DNA of 64,000 nt from Chitinophagaceae bacterium (GTDB taxonomy: Bacteria > Bacteroidota > Bacteroidia > Chitinophagales > Chitinophagaceae), in assembly GCA_022843585.1 (NCBI GenBank), contig JALHNJ010000002.1:310001-374000 (forward strand), read 5' to 3'. The translations under genes were made by a program, and so were the position numbers. Shown piece by piece: positions 1 through 10,000 of the stretch (positions are counted from its first letter, which is position 1; each line of letters starts with the position of its first letter). The notes beneath the pieces are model-generated. The model saw only the letters and a program-made list of their open reading frames with translations. It had not been told where the DNA came from and made no database searches.

Positions 1-250
1 CTGTAATGCTACGGGCAAATAGGAGCTGGCTTCCGAACTGTTTATATTGGTTTGAAGAAAATAAATCATAGGTTTTTCTCTATCGGCAAAAATAAGGTGG
101 TGGGTTCAAAATACCTTAACTAAAATAACCTTAAAATGACTATAGACTCTCCTTGAAGCTAATACATTTTTAGCCGTGCAAAAGCTGAAACATATAGAGA
201 CTATTTATTTTACATGCTCTCCACTGTCCTTGTTACTTATATTAACAAAA
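1..250. other. No gene seen at left edge
   Basis: AT-rich stretch between the window edge and the terminator of the TPR gene. I find no convincing reading frame, RNA gene or repeat. It could be the promoter region of a gene to the left of the window. Confidence 0.5.
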
Positions 251-251
251 T

Positions 252-285
252 GAAAAATCCCCTGCCAAAAGGCAAAGGATTTTTC
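252..285 (-). terminator. Intrinsic terminator of the TPR gene
   Basis: Arms 252-266 and 271-285 form a hairpin: GAAAAATCC pairs with GGATTTTTC, followed by a two-base internal mismatch and TGCC/GGCA around an AAAA loop. The A-rich left arm gives a U-run when read on the minus strand, the direction of the gene ending at 309. Confidence 0.7.
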
Positions 286-308
286 TTGTAAAAGAAGAAA
301 ACCGAGTT

Positions 309-2099
309 TTATGCTTTGGAATACATAGTTTTTATAGTTGGCACCTTAGCCACAGGTTTGGTCTGTGTATTTGTAGGCTTTGCTGATGTGGCACCAGGCT
401 TACTGCCGCTGGCAGTTTGCTTAGGCGCAGGCATTTTCCTTATTTGTTCCATATAGCTATTAATTGCATCCGCATTTGCAGGATCCACTTCAAGCCATTT
501 GGCAAAATACTCAAGTGATTTTTCCTTGTCTTTAGCTATGTTATAAGAGTATTGCGCTAAAAACCTTATAGAACTCAAATATTGCTTTCTATATTTCACC
601 GTATCTGCCTTTGTAAAGTCAAACATTTTTAAAGCATCTGGTGCAGTCCACGCAACTTTTATTGAATCTCTTGTAGCTTCTGTTTTTAATGTGTCAGTAG
701 CCATTGTGATACTTGCATTATAAGCCCATTCATACCCATATATCTGGTCAGGATACATTTCAATCATTTTTAATGCTGTCTCCCTTGTTTTCTCATAATT
801 AGGAGTAAAATAATGTGCTAAAGCCATATCAAAATAATCGTTAATGATCGGCTTAGGTTTTGTAGCAATTAGCTTTTCTATTACTATAGCCTCTTCTGCT
901 CTCCATTTCTTTTCCTTAAAATCTGCTGCAGCCTTTTTAAGAAAATCAATTTTATCAGCTACTGTAGTATCCAACTCAACACCTTGTATATAGTTATTAA
1001 GTATCTCTTCTTTAGTACCACCCGTTTTTGACAATACTTCAGCTCTCAACTTATGGTCATAAGAGATGTAATCATCCGGATTCTTTTTTACAAAAAACAA
1101 ATCACTATATTTTTTTGCAGCAGTAAAATCTCCTTTTTGAAAATTTGCGTCCGCTAACAATCTATACACTTTAGGTTTTGTTTTTTCGCCCAACGCTGCT
1201 ATTACACTTTCTCCTTTAGTAATAGCACAAGGGAAATCTTTACGAACCCAGCAAAGCTGTGCATACAAAAACTCGTCCTGAATATCTTTGTCGGGCTTAC
1301 TATTGATGTATTTATTTAACTGTACTTCTGCCTCTTCATTTTTTTGACGTAAGAAGTAGTAATAAAACAATTCATAATAACCAGCAGTAAACTGAGGATC
1401 TCTTGTTACAGACTCATTCAGGTATTCCAGGATAAGCTCATGGTTTTTTTGCGATTCAAACAACTGCGCTAATCGTAAACTTGCCGGAGCAAATTTTGGA
1501 TCTATTTCCAAGGCTTTTTTGTAACTTTTAAAAGCATCGCCACCACCTTCTCCGGGTCTGGCTTTACGATAGGCGTTACCCAGCTCTAAAAATACTTCCG
1601 CACTTTTTTCACCTTTATCAGCTGCAGCTTGCAATTTATCTATCGCATATTGAAAATCGCCATTCTTAGCATCTACATTGGCACGGCCAATAGCTGTAAG
1701 AATAACCGGGTCATCACCTTTTTTAGTTTTTGTCATAGTAAGAGCTGTCTCAAACTTCTGACGAGCATCTGCAGGCCTATTTTCCAACAAGTCTACATGT
1801 CCCATTCCCACTAATATTAGCGGTGCATTTGATGTTGTTTGTAAGGCTTTTGAATATAGCTGTCCGGCAGCAGCCCTACGGGAACTGGCAATTTCATCCA
1901 TTTCCAAAATAGACTGACCTAACCAATATGTAGCTTCAATACTATTTGGATTAACAGCTAATAATTTTTCGAACACTGACTTGGCACTGTTGTACCTTTT
2001 TGCATACAAGTGGCTTTTACCTTCTTGTATGGTCTGTGCTTTTACCCCCGTTATCATTACCAATCCCGAGGCTAAAAATGTGAATACGGTTTTCTTCAT
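309..2099 (-). CDS. Secreted tetratricopeptide-repeat protein
   Basis: A 596-residue protein with a signal peptide (MKKTVFTFLASGLVMITGVKAQ, cleavage near A21), so probably periplasmic. Helical repeats with TPR character run from about residue 25 to 545; for example about 27-60 (YAKRYNSAKSVFEKLLAVNP) and 190-225 (SYKKALEIDPKFAPASLRLA). The last 40 residues are low-complexity Pro/Thr/Lys. TPR arrays scaffold protein complexes; no catalytic motif is visible. It is the last gene of a minus-strand group, 40 bp after a PstS-like lipoprotein. In related genomes, from memory, such PstS/TPR pairs can follow ExbB-ExbD-TonB genes, which are absent here. Partner and exact role are unknown. Confidence 0.85.
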   Translation of the reverse strand: MKKTVFTFLASGLVMITGVKAQTIQEGKSHLYAKRYNSAKSVFEKLLAVNPNSIEATYWLGQSILEMDEIASSRRAAAGQLYSKALQTTSNAPLILVGMGHVDLLENRPADARQKFETALTMTKTKKGDDPVILTAIGRANVDAKNGDFQYAIDKLQAAADKGEKSAEVFLELGNAYRKARPGEGGGDAFKSYKKALEIDPKFAPASLRLAQLFESQKNHELILEYLNESVTRDPQFTAGYYELFYYYFLRQKNEEAEVQLNKYINSKPDKDIQDEFLYAQLCWVRKDFPCAITKGESVIAALGEKTKPKVYRLLADANFQKGDFTAAKKYSDLFFVKKNPDDYISYDHKLRAEVLSKTGGTKEEILNNYIQGVELDTTVADKIDFLKKAAADFKEKKWRAEEAIVIEKLIATKPKPIINDYFDMALAHYFTPNYEKTRETALKMIEMYPDQIYGYEWAYNASITMATDTLKTEATRDSIKVAWTAPDALKMFDFTKADTVKYRKQYLSSIRFLAQYSYNIAKDKEKSLEYFAKWLEVDPANADAINSYMEQIRKMPAPKQTASGSKPGATSAKPTNTQTKPVAKVPTIKTMYSKA

Positions 2100-2139
2100 T
2101 TTCTTCTTCTTTTAATTGTTGTAAATATAAATACTTTGT

Positions 2140-3072
2140 CTACTCGTTCAGCTTCACCGGCCTGATGCCTAATTTTTTTTGTGCTGGCGCCAGGTAAGCC
2201 CTTCTGAAAATCAATTGTCCAACCTCCCCACTCATAAAATTTGCGAACCCTGTTCCTAATCCTCTGTAATTCTCTTTTAGTATGTAATTCAAATCCCGTA
2301 CCATAGGATACCGCTTTATGTAAATGTTTGCCTGGTAAGCTTTAACATATGAGTCCGGGATGTCTGTACTTTCTATTGCTCCTACTCTTACTTTCTTCAA
2401 AAAACTTAGTTGCGATGTGTCTTCCGGGTTTCCAATCCAACCTACTCCTATAAAGCCAATCACCCCTGGATTTTTAGAAACATAGTCTATAACACCTTCA
2501 CTGCTGCGGGCCGCCATTGCTTCTTTTGTAAGTGAATCGCCCTGCAACACTGAATCGATGATAAAACGTACGGTACTGGTTGCTTTTACACCATCAAATA
2601 CGGGTATTAAATTTTTGGTAAAAGTTCCAGTTAGAATCTCTTTAATGTCTTTCATTGTAAACAATGAGTCCTTCTCGGCAGGATGTAGGATAATAGCTAT
2701 TCCATCTCTCGCTACTGTCATACTCCGTAATGAAACCTTCATAGAGTCTGCTAAGAATTCTTTTTCTTCTTCTGTATGACGACGGGTTACAATTACCATC
2801 CGCACACTATCTGTCAGCAAATCTTTTAAACAATCTGCTTCGGGTTTGTACGCAACAATAATTTTTGTACCGGGAAAATTTGATTCATACACCTGTACCT
2901 GTTCGTCAATAACTGTTTTAAAAGTTTCATCTGCACTTATATAAATAGTTCCTCTGTAAGGTGTATCAGCCAGGTGCTCTTCTTGTTCTTTGTATGACTT
3001 ACAGGATGACAATAAAATTATCAATAACAAAAAGACAGCAATATTTTTACCAGACGTACGGAACACAATCAT
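2140..3072 (-). CDS. PstS-like substrate-binding lipoprotein
   Basis: A 310-residue lipoprotein with lipobox LLSSC (lipidated Cys24). The body resembles the PBP-like domain of phosphate-binding proteins: a YRGTIYISADETF start, a TVARDGIAIILHP strand near residue 120, and a C-terminal part ending with YLAPAQKKLGIRPVKLNE. No PstC/PstA/PstB transporter genes are nearby, so a classic ABC phosphate-uptake role is not supported. The start codon overlaps the stop of the 81-residue gene upstream (ATGA), so the two are probably translationally coupled. The ligand is unknown; phosphate or another anion is inference from the fold. Confidence 0.75.
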   Translation of the reverse strand: MIVFRTSGKNIAVFLLLIILLSSCKSYKEQEEHLADTPYRGTIYISADETFKTVIDEQVQVYESNFPGTKIIVAYKPEADCLKDLLTDSVRMVIVTRRHTEEEKEFLADSMKVSLRSMTVARDGIAIILHPAEKDSLFTMKDIKEILTGTFTKNLIPVFDGVKATSTVRFIIDSVLQGDSLTKEAMAARSSEGVIDYVSKNPGVIGFIGVGWIGNPEDTSQLSFLKKVRVGAIESTDIPDSYVKAYQANIYIKRYPMVRDLNYILKENYRGLGTGFANFMSGEVGQLIFRRAYLAPAQKKLGIRPVKLNE

Positions 3073-3314
3073 TTAAAATAATTTTTCTTATATCCCCTGT
3101 AAATTCTCCAGGCACCATACAATAAACAAAAGCTGCCAAAAATAATATCAATATTATCCGGGGGAAATTTTTCATTCAACTCAATTTTTCCCAACTTTTT
3201 CCGGAATAAAAAAAACAGTCCTAATAACAAAATCAATATACCCATGCCATAATCCATCAGCGACTTCATGGACGCTACCTGCTTTCGTTTCTTATTTTCG
3301 TATTCTTCAAACAT
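3069..3314 (-). CDS. Small membrane protein, function unknown
   Basis: An 81-residue protein with two hydrophobic segments, about 24-42 (GMGILILLLGLFFLF) and 58-72 (IDIIFGSFCLLYGAW), and basic ends, so probably a two-pass inner-membrane protein. I do not recognise a family. It is the first gene of the group with the PstS-like lipoprotein, sharing an ATGA overlap with it, which supports it being real. A later start at Met16 or Met20 would keep both segments. Confidence 0.6.
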   Translation of the reverse strand: MFEEYENKKRKQVASMKSLMDYGMGILILLLGLFFLFRKKLGKIELNEKFPPDNIDIIFGSFCLLYGAWRIYRGYKKNYFK

Positions 3315-3562
3315 GAGTACATTTTTGGGAACGGGAAATTATTAAAAAATTAGGCTTCTCTTCAATAAATATTGTCAATGGCTGCTTGTTTATTTATTTC
3401 TAATTCATCTCTAACCTGATTCTAACCAACCGCTGTTTACTTGTAATATAACTACTAAACAGATGCTTTAAGCTTCTAAATCCATAAACAACTGTTAGTA
3501 GAATAGTTAGCAACTTCCTGTGGTTCTGCCTGTAAGGAAACGGTTAAGTTGCCCGCCATGAT

Positions 3563-3570
3563 TATATTTG
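3563..3570 (+). promoter_or_regulatory. -7 promoter box abutting the start codon
   Basis: TATATTTG matches the Bacteroidota -7 consensus TAnnTTTG and ends 4 nt before the ATG at 3575. The transcript would begin at or next to the start codon. No well-spaced -33 TTG is seen. Confidence 0.6.
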
Positions 3571-3574
3571 CCAA

Positions 3575-4060
3575 ATGAAAGTTTTAATGGTTTGCCTTGG
3601 AAATATCTGCCGGAGTCCTTTGGCGGAAGGCATTTTACAGGATAAGGCCATAAAAGCTGGATTATCGTGGAGTGTAGAAAGTGCCGGCACTAACGGCTAT
3701 CATACTGGCGAAGCCCCCCATCGGCTATCTCAAAAGGTTGCAAAACTTAATGGAATTGATATTAGTCAGCAGCGATCGGTAAAGTTTACGGCCAATGATT
3801 TTGAGGTGTACGACAAGATTTATGTTATGGCAGCAGATATATTGGAAGATGTTAAGAAAATAGCCGGTAATAAATTCGATCCATCTAAAATTGATTACCT
3901 GATGAACGAATTAGTTCCCGGACAATATCTGGATGTTCCGGACCCATGGTATGGAGCCGAGCCGGGATATCATGAAGTGTATGAGCTAATTGATAAAGCT
4001 TGTGCAGCAGTCATCGAAAAATACACAATACCCAATTCTCAATATTCAATTCTCAAGTAA
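3575..4060 (+). CDS. Low-molecular-weight protein-tyrosine phosphatase
   Basis: A 161-residue cytoplasmic phosphatase. The P-loop C-X5-R signature is at the N-terminus (VCLGNICRS, nucleophile Cys7, Arg13), and the general-acid loop DPWYG is near residue 123. Family members hydrolyse phosphotyrosine and small aryl phosphates. Length is usual for the family except for a short tail after the last helix (TIPNSQYSILK), encoded by a repetitive CAATTCTCAA-type stretch. It lies 8 bp before hisS on the same strand and is probably co-transcribed with it. No tyrosine-kinase or capsule genes are adjacent, so its substrate is not indicated. Confidence 0.92.
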   Translation: MKVLMVCLGNICRSPLAEGILQDKAIKAGLSWSVESAGTNGYHTGEAPHRLSQKVAKLNGIDISQQRSVKFTANDFEVYDKIYVMAADILEDVKKIAGNKFDPSKIDYLMNELVPGQYLDVPDPWYGAEPGYHEVYELIDKACAAVIEKYTIPNSQYSILK

Positions 4061-4068
4061 AAGCTGAT

Positions 4069-5430
4069 ATGGCAAAACCATCACTACCGCAAGGTACAAG
4101 AGACTTTGGACCAGATGTTGTAAGAAAAAGAAGCTACATTCTTAATACAATCAAAAGCGTATTTGAGTTGTATGGTTTTCAACCGTTGGAAACACCGGCG
4201 ATGGAAAACATAGAAACGCTGATGGGTAAATATGGTGATGAAGGTGATAAATTGATTTTTAAAATTTTAAATAACGGACTGGACAATCCCGGAAAAGAAA
4301 AACAAATAAGAGAAGATTTTGAAAAAGTGCTGGCTGGAAAAAGTGTAAATGGAATTACTGAAAGAGCTTTAAAGTACGATCTCACTATTCCTTTTGCCCG
4401 CTATGTTGCAATGAATCATAATACGTTGACCTTTCCGTTTAAACGCTACCAGATACAACCGGTTTGGAGAGCCGACAGACCACAAAAAGGACGGTACCGT
4501 GAATTTTATCAATGTGATGCGGATGTAGTAGGAAGCAACTCTTTGTTAAATGAAATTGAATTAGTTTCTATTTATAACGAAGTATTTATAAAACTTGGGC
4601 TTGCTGACTACGAACTACGAATAAATCACAGGCAAATATTATCAGCACTGGCAGAAACATGTGGCGGCCTTGATAAGATGATGGATATTACCATTGCCAT
4701 TGATAAACTGGATAAAATTGGCCTGGAAAAAGTAAAAGAAGAATTGATCAATCGGGGGCTCTCGGCTGAACAAACAAGTATTATCGAAAAATATTTAAGT
4801 ATTGCCGGAAGTAATGAAGAAGTTTTATCGAGACTCTCTTTAGTAATTGGGCATACGGATACAGGTAGAAAAGGAATTGAAGAAATCAAACAAATCGTAG
4901 ATCAAACCTCAAAAGCAGATGTTGTAATTGACCCTACCCTTGCAAGAGGTTTAAATTATTACACGGGTATCATATTCGAAGCAAAGGCTCCAAAGGAGGT
5001 GAAGATGGGAAGTATTGGTGGAGGAGGCCGCTATGATGATTTGACTGGGCTTTTTGGTGTGGCCGGGATTCCGGGTGTGGGCATTTCTTTTGGTGTAGAC
5101 AGGATTTACGATGTAATGGAAGAGTTGAAATTATTTCCTGACGAAGTATCTATCAGCACACAGGTTTTGTTTTTTAATTTGGGAGTAGCTGAGAGTAAAG
5201 TTGCTTTTGGATTAATGCAGCAACTGCGTAACCATACTATTCGCTGCGAACTGTACCATGAAACTGCCAAGTTTGACAAACAATTTAAATATGCCGAAAA
5301 GAAGAATATTCCCTTTGTGATTATTATAGGTGAAAAAGAAATGGCTGCAAAAAAAGCAGTAGTTAAAGATATTCGGAACGGCAAGCAAAAGGAAGTTTCG
5401 TTTGAAGAATTAATTCGTTTAGTCTTCTAA
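4069..5430 (+). CDS. hisS: Histidine--tRNA ligase
   Basis: A 453-residue class II aminoacyl-tRNA synthetase that charges tRNA-His. Visible signatures are the N-terminal PQGTRDFGPD motif, motif 2 around RADRPQKGRYREFYQCDAD, the histidine-binding RGLNYYTGIIFEA loop, the GGGGRYDDL motif 3 region, and a C-terminal anticodon-binding domain from about residue 360. I chose the ATG at 4069 over the in-frame ATG at 4000 because the earlier start would add 23 residues read from inside the phosphatase gene, while MAKPSLPQGTRDF is the family start. Confidence 0.97.
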   Translation: MAKPSLPQGTRDFGPDVVRKRSYILNTIKSVFELYGFQPLETPAMENIETLMGKYGDEGDKLIFKILNNGLDNPGKEKQIREDFEKVLAGKSVNGITERALKYDLTIPFARYVAMNHNTLTFPFKRYQIQPVWRADRPQKGRYREFYQCDADVVGSNSLLNEIELVSIYNEVFIKLGLADYELRINHRQILSALAETCGGLDKMMDITIAIDKLDKIGLEKVKEELINRGLSAEQTSIIEKYLSIAGSNEEVLSRLSLVIGHTDTGRKGIEEIKQIVDQTSKADVVIDPTLARGLNYYTGIIFEAKAPKEVKMGSIGGGGRYDDLTGLFGVAGIPGVGISFGVDRIYDVMEELKLFPDEVSISTQVLFFNLGVAESKVAFGLMQQLRNHTIRCELYHETAKFDKQFKYAEKKNIPFVIIIGEKEMAAKKAVVKDIRNGKQKEVSFEELIRLVF

Positions 5431-5434
5431 CTAA

Positions 5435-5477
5435 AGAAGAGGCAGCCTGATAATATCAGGCTGCCTCTTCTAGAATT
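5435..5477. terminator. Bidirectional terminator between hisS and susD
   Basis: Arms 5435-5452 (AGAAGAGGCAGCCTGATA) and 5454-5471 are perfectly complementary over 18 bp around a one-base centre. The flanks are A-rich on the left and T-rich on the right (TAGAATTTTT). The hairpin sits between convergent genes and can stop transcription both ways. Confidence 0.9.
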
Positions 5478-5488
5478 TTTATACTTAT

Positions 5489-6973
5489 TTAAAGGGGATT
5501 CTGTTGTACTACGCCCAAAGTATATTCTATCTCCAGTCTTGGAATTAAGAACTGCCAGTTAAGCGTACCTGCAGGCTCATTTATTATTTGAGCTACCGTA
5601 TTATTATGATTTCCACCAGCTCTGTTTAAAGGCTCGTTCAACCTTTTTAAGTCATAAAAACGGAAGCCTTCTGCCCATAACTCCACTCTACGCTGAATCA
5701 TAATTTCATTTATCAAAGCTTGTCCGCTATTAGTTGAAAGAACATAGTTAGGATCTCTTTGCTTAGCCAGAGTAAATAATGCCTGACGTGCAGCTACATC
5801 TTGTCCGCCTTGTCTTGCTAATGCCTCCGCTTCTATCAAATACATTTCAGCGGCACGCATAAACACTAAATCCCCATTACTGTTACCTGGATTGTCCAAC
5901 ATAAACTTCCTGGTCATATATGGAAACCTTGTTCCTCCTGAAACAACTGGAAAAGATGCATTTGTTCCAGTTGGATCCCACAATTGCTTTCTGATATCGG
6001 TTGCACTTATTTGATCATATAAGGGAGAAAAAATTGCTTTAGGATTTCCTCTTGTATTAGTAGAAGAAAAATTTCCTAAATATGCATAGAAGGAATAGAA
6101 AAAAGTATTATGATCATCTCTATGATCAATACCCCAAATCCATTCTGGGTTAGTAGTGTTAGAGAAACCTTGCAGGTATTGTGCGTTGCTCATCAAGGTA
6201 AAACCCTGGCGAGCCAACGCTGCCGTTGAAGCAGCCAGAGGCCAGTTTTGCTGGGTCAATGCAATTCTTGCTTTAATACCTCTTGCTACGTTTACATTAA
6301 GATGAGATTTAGCAGGTCTTGCAATACCATCTAACAATGTAATTGCCTGGTCAATATCACTATTAATTTGGTTATAGGTCTCAGCAACAGTACTTCTGGG
6401 TAAAGAACCAGTTTGTGGAGCTAGAACTAGTGACATACCTAACCCATCGTTTGCCTTTGTTTTATCAAAACGTTCGCCAAACAATTGTACCATCTGAAAA
6501 TAACTCCAGGCTCTATAAGCATATGCCTGACCCTTAATCAATTTCTTGTCGGCCTCAGGTCCCTCGGCTCTATCAATATTCGCAATAATTGCATTGGCAT
6601 TTCCAATAATTGTGTAATAAAACCCGTAGCTAAAGCGGTTGATTGTACTGGCATCATTACGATGACCCAACCACCTGTATTCAGTAACGAACCAGCCATT
6701 AGCCTGAGCAGGCATTACAAAATCTTCTGCCAGCAAATCCATATAAATCATATTACCGCTATGACCACCCAATGCCTGAGTTCCGTACCATTGCGTATAC
6801 ATGGTTCTATGTATGCCATTAATGGCAGCAAATGCATTTTTGGTAGTAGCGAAAATATTCTCCGGTGTTTGCGTACTCGGAGGATCAAGTTGCAAGTAAT
6901 CCTTGCTGCAACCGATTCCCAATAGCGCCACTAAGAAAAGTGCAACTATTTTATTTATAATATTTTTTTTCAT
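5489..6973 (-). CDS. SusD/RagB family nutrient-binding lipoprotein
   Basis: A 494-residue outer-membrane lipoprotein with lipobox LGIGC (Cys22) and the SusD-like opening KDYLQLDPPSTQTPENIF. The helical TPR-like core and the C-terminal RRVELWAEGFRFYDLKRL element are typical of SusD proteins, which cap SusC barrels and bind the nutrient at the cell surface. It follows the SusC-like gene on the same strand by 81 bp and is surely its partner. No glycoside hydrolase, peptidase, sulfatase or ECF sigma/anti-sigma pair accompanies them, so the substrate cannot be named. Confidence 0.93.
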   Translation of the reverse strand: MKKNIINKIVALFLVALLGIGCSKDYLQLDPPSTQTPENIFATTKNAFAAINGIHRTMYTQWYGTQALGGHSGNMIYMDLLAEDFVMPAQANGWFVTEYRWLGHRNDASTINRFSYGFYYTIIGNANAIIANIDRAEGPEADKKLIKGQAYAYRAWSYFQMVQLFGERFDKTKANDGLGMSLVLAPQTGSLPRSTVAETYNQINSDIDQAITLLDGIARPAKSHLNVNVARGIKARIALTQQNWPLAASTAALARQGFTLMSNAQYLQGFSNTTNPEWIWGIDHRDDHNTFFYSFYAYLGNFSSTNTRGNPKAIFSPLYDQISATDIRKQLWDPTGTNASFPVVSGGTRFPYMTRKFMLDNPGNSNGDLVFMRAAEMYLIEAEALARQGGQDVAARQALFTLAKQRDPNYVLSTNSGQALINEIMIQRRVELWAEGFRFYDLKRLNEPLNRAGGNHNNTVAQIINEPAGTLNWQFLIPRLEIEYTLGVVQQNPL

Positions 6974-7054
6974 CTGAAAAATTTTTAAAAATTTCTAATA
7001 ATACTTTTTCTAAAATCATCTGCTAATACAGAAATGTTTTTACTTTTCAATTAC

Positions 7055-10000
7055 TTAGAAGTTAAAACTTAAACCTGCATTAATCACCCTTGCTGCATCA
7101 TACGTATCTCCAGTTTGTCCGGAAAAATTACCGTTTACATTCATCCCTTTTCTTTTAGTAAAGAAACGTACATTTTCAGCACTAATAAACAATCTTGCTG
7201 CAGTAGCACCTATTTTAGATAAAACTCTTGCTGGTATTTGGTATGCCACATTAATATTGTTTAAACTAAGATAAGTGGCACTGGTAAGAAATCTTGTTGA
7301 CACAGCACCATATTGTGCAGTCCTTGTATTATCCAATCTTGGAACATTGGTAATATCACCTGGCTTCTGCCAACGCTTCATAATATCCGTGTGGTAAGTT
7401 TGACCTGCAGTAGCAGTTGACATGAGGCTTCCGTAAACTCCATCATAAACATAACCACCAATTTGGTAAGTAAATACAAATCCTAACTCAAAGTTTTTAT
7501 AAGATATAGTATTAACTAAACTTCCAAACCAATCTGGTAAAGAGCTTTTTCCGATATAAGACTGTCTGGCATTGTTATGATCAATTGTAACAGTGTCAAA
7601 ACCACCTTTACCGTTATCTTTCAATCTTGAATTGGCCGGGTTATAAGTTATAGCACCTAAATATAGTGCCTGACCATCTGCTGGGTCAACTCCGTAATAA
7701 GTTCTGGTATAAAAATCGTATACAGATTTACCAACTTCTCTTCTAAATGGCACACTTGTTAAAACCGGAGTTACCTCAGGCATTTTTGTTAACTTATTTT
7801 GGTAGGATGTCCCGTTGAAGGTCACCGTCCAGTTAAAGTCTTTTTTCCGTATTACATTTCCTGTTAATTGTATCTCAACGCCTTTATTCGTCATGGAGCC
7901 GATATTTTGAGATATTGAATATGCGCCACCAGTTGTACCTCCATTTTGTAATGGCTGCGGTACATTAAAAATTAATCCAGAACTATTTCTGATAAAATAT
8001 TCTATTGTACCTGATAGGCGACCTTTAAAAAAGGCGAAATCTAAACCTAAATCAAATGGCTTTTGTGTTTCCCAAGTAAGTTGAGGACTGCCAAGAGAAG
8101 TCAGAATTACCCCCGGCCTGGTATCATCATCGAAACCGATGCTATAACCGGGCTGGTAAGGGTAATTACCAGTTTCTGCGTTACCGGTATAACCGTAGGA
8201 AGCACGGAGTTTCAACATGTCAATCCATGAAACATTGAAAAATTTTTCTTCATCAATTTTCCATGCTGCACCGATTGACCAGAAATTTTCCCACCTAATG
8301 TCCCTAGGGAATCTTGAATTTCCGTCTCTTCTGATTGAAGCAGAAAGAAGGTATTTATTAGCAAAATCATAGTTAACTCTGGAGAAATAACCCTCGGTTC
8401 TGTTTTCTGTAACAGAAGATGTTAAAGAGTTGATTGTGATAAAGTTTGAGTACACATAAATATCATCAAAACTTTGTCCTATTCTCATACCGCCCAATCC
8501 TGTAGTAAGATTATTGTAATTCTCATGCCCCAATAACACATCCAATGTATGATAACCAAATTTCTTATTAAAATTTATAAGCTGATTGAACGTATGACTT
8601 GTTTCACGGCTTTGACCTCTGCTATAACGGCCAGAAGGAAAACCATCACCCACTAATGGATTTTCATAGCTCTCCGTTTCAATGTTCGTTACATCCAGGC
8701 TAATATTTGTAGTGAATTTTAACCATGGTGTAAATGTTATCTCCCCATAAGTACGGGCAGAAAGTGCATCTCTCAAACTGTTGTCTCTGTTCATAAGATG
8801 CTCTGCAATTGAGTGACGACCGCTATTAAAAGGCCGGGTATAACCATTATCATTACCATAGTCAAACCTTGGTTTTCCTAAAGCATCTAACACTATTGCA
8901 CCAGTTCCGGGTTGGTGAAGATATACCGGGTAAATTGGAGCTGCATAACGGGCAAAGTAAAAAGGATTTACAATACCCCCTGTAGCTGCGTTATTAAATT
9001 TAGAACGGTTAGCTGCAATATTGAACCCTGTTTTAAACCAGGATGTGGGAGTAACATTACCATTGATTCTTCCGCTAAATCTGGAGAAATCAGAACGTAA
9101 ACCCCACCCGCCTTCTTTCAAATAATTGAAGGAGGCAGAAAAATCAGATTTCTCTGAGCCAGAACCAAATAAAACTCCATACTCGTTTCTTGTTCCAGTA
9201 CGGGAAGCCTGATCCAGCCAGTTTAAATCATCTCCATACAATAAACTTGCAGCAGGATTCAAAGATCCAGTAGGAAGAACTATTTCGGTATTTCCTACAG
9301 TATAAGGGTTATATTTTCCCAGTACCTGAAAAATATCTTGATACTGACCGCCTAAATATATTTGATTACCGCCAGCATTTCTTGGTAATGTTCCTGTAGC
9401 AATCTGACTAGCAGTTGCAATTGGAATATTTGATGGCCCATAAACTAATCCATTACGATAAGATTCCCAAGCCAACGGATAATATTCATTGGCAGAAGTA
9501 GTGGAGTATCTTTCTATGGCAGGATTTGAAAAACCTGTTTGAACTTTAAACTGTAAAGACTGCCTTCCTTTTTTTGCTTTTCTGGTAGTTATCATAACCA
9601 CACCATTTGCTCCTCTTGAGCCGTATAATGCAGTAGTTGAGGCATCTTTTAAAACAGTGATCGTTTCAATATCATCAGGATTGATGTTAGAAAACCCACC
9701 ATCATAAATTGCTCCATCAACCACATATAGCGGCCCGCTACCTAATGAATAGGATCCAATTCCTCTTATGATGATACCGGGGCTAGAACCCGGAGCACCA
9801 CTTGGAGTAGTTGTCTGTATACCGGGTGCTGCACCAACTAATGCATTCAACGCATTACTGATTGGTCTATTTTCTAGTTGCTTTGCAGAAACCTGAGCTG
9901 CAGATCCAGTAAATGAAGATCTTTTAATATTGCTTCCGTAAGCTGTTACTATAACTTCATCCATGCTTTTTTCCTGCATGCGGAGTGTAACTGGATAAGT

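Noticed and set aside
4000-4068. Longer start for hisS
   Set aside because: It would overlap the phosphatase and add residues not typical of HisRS; the family N-terminus begins at 4069.
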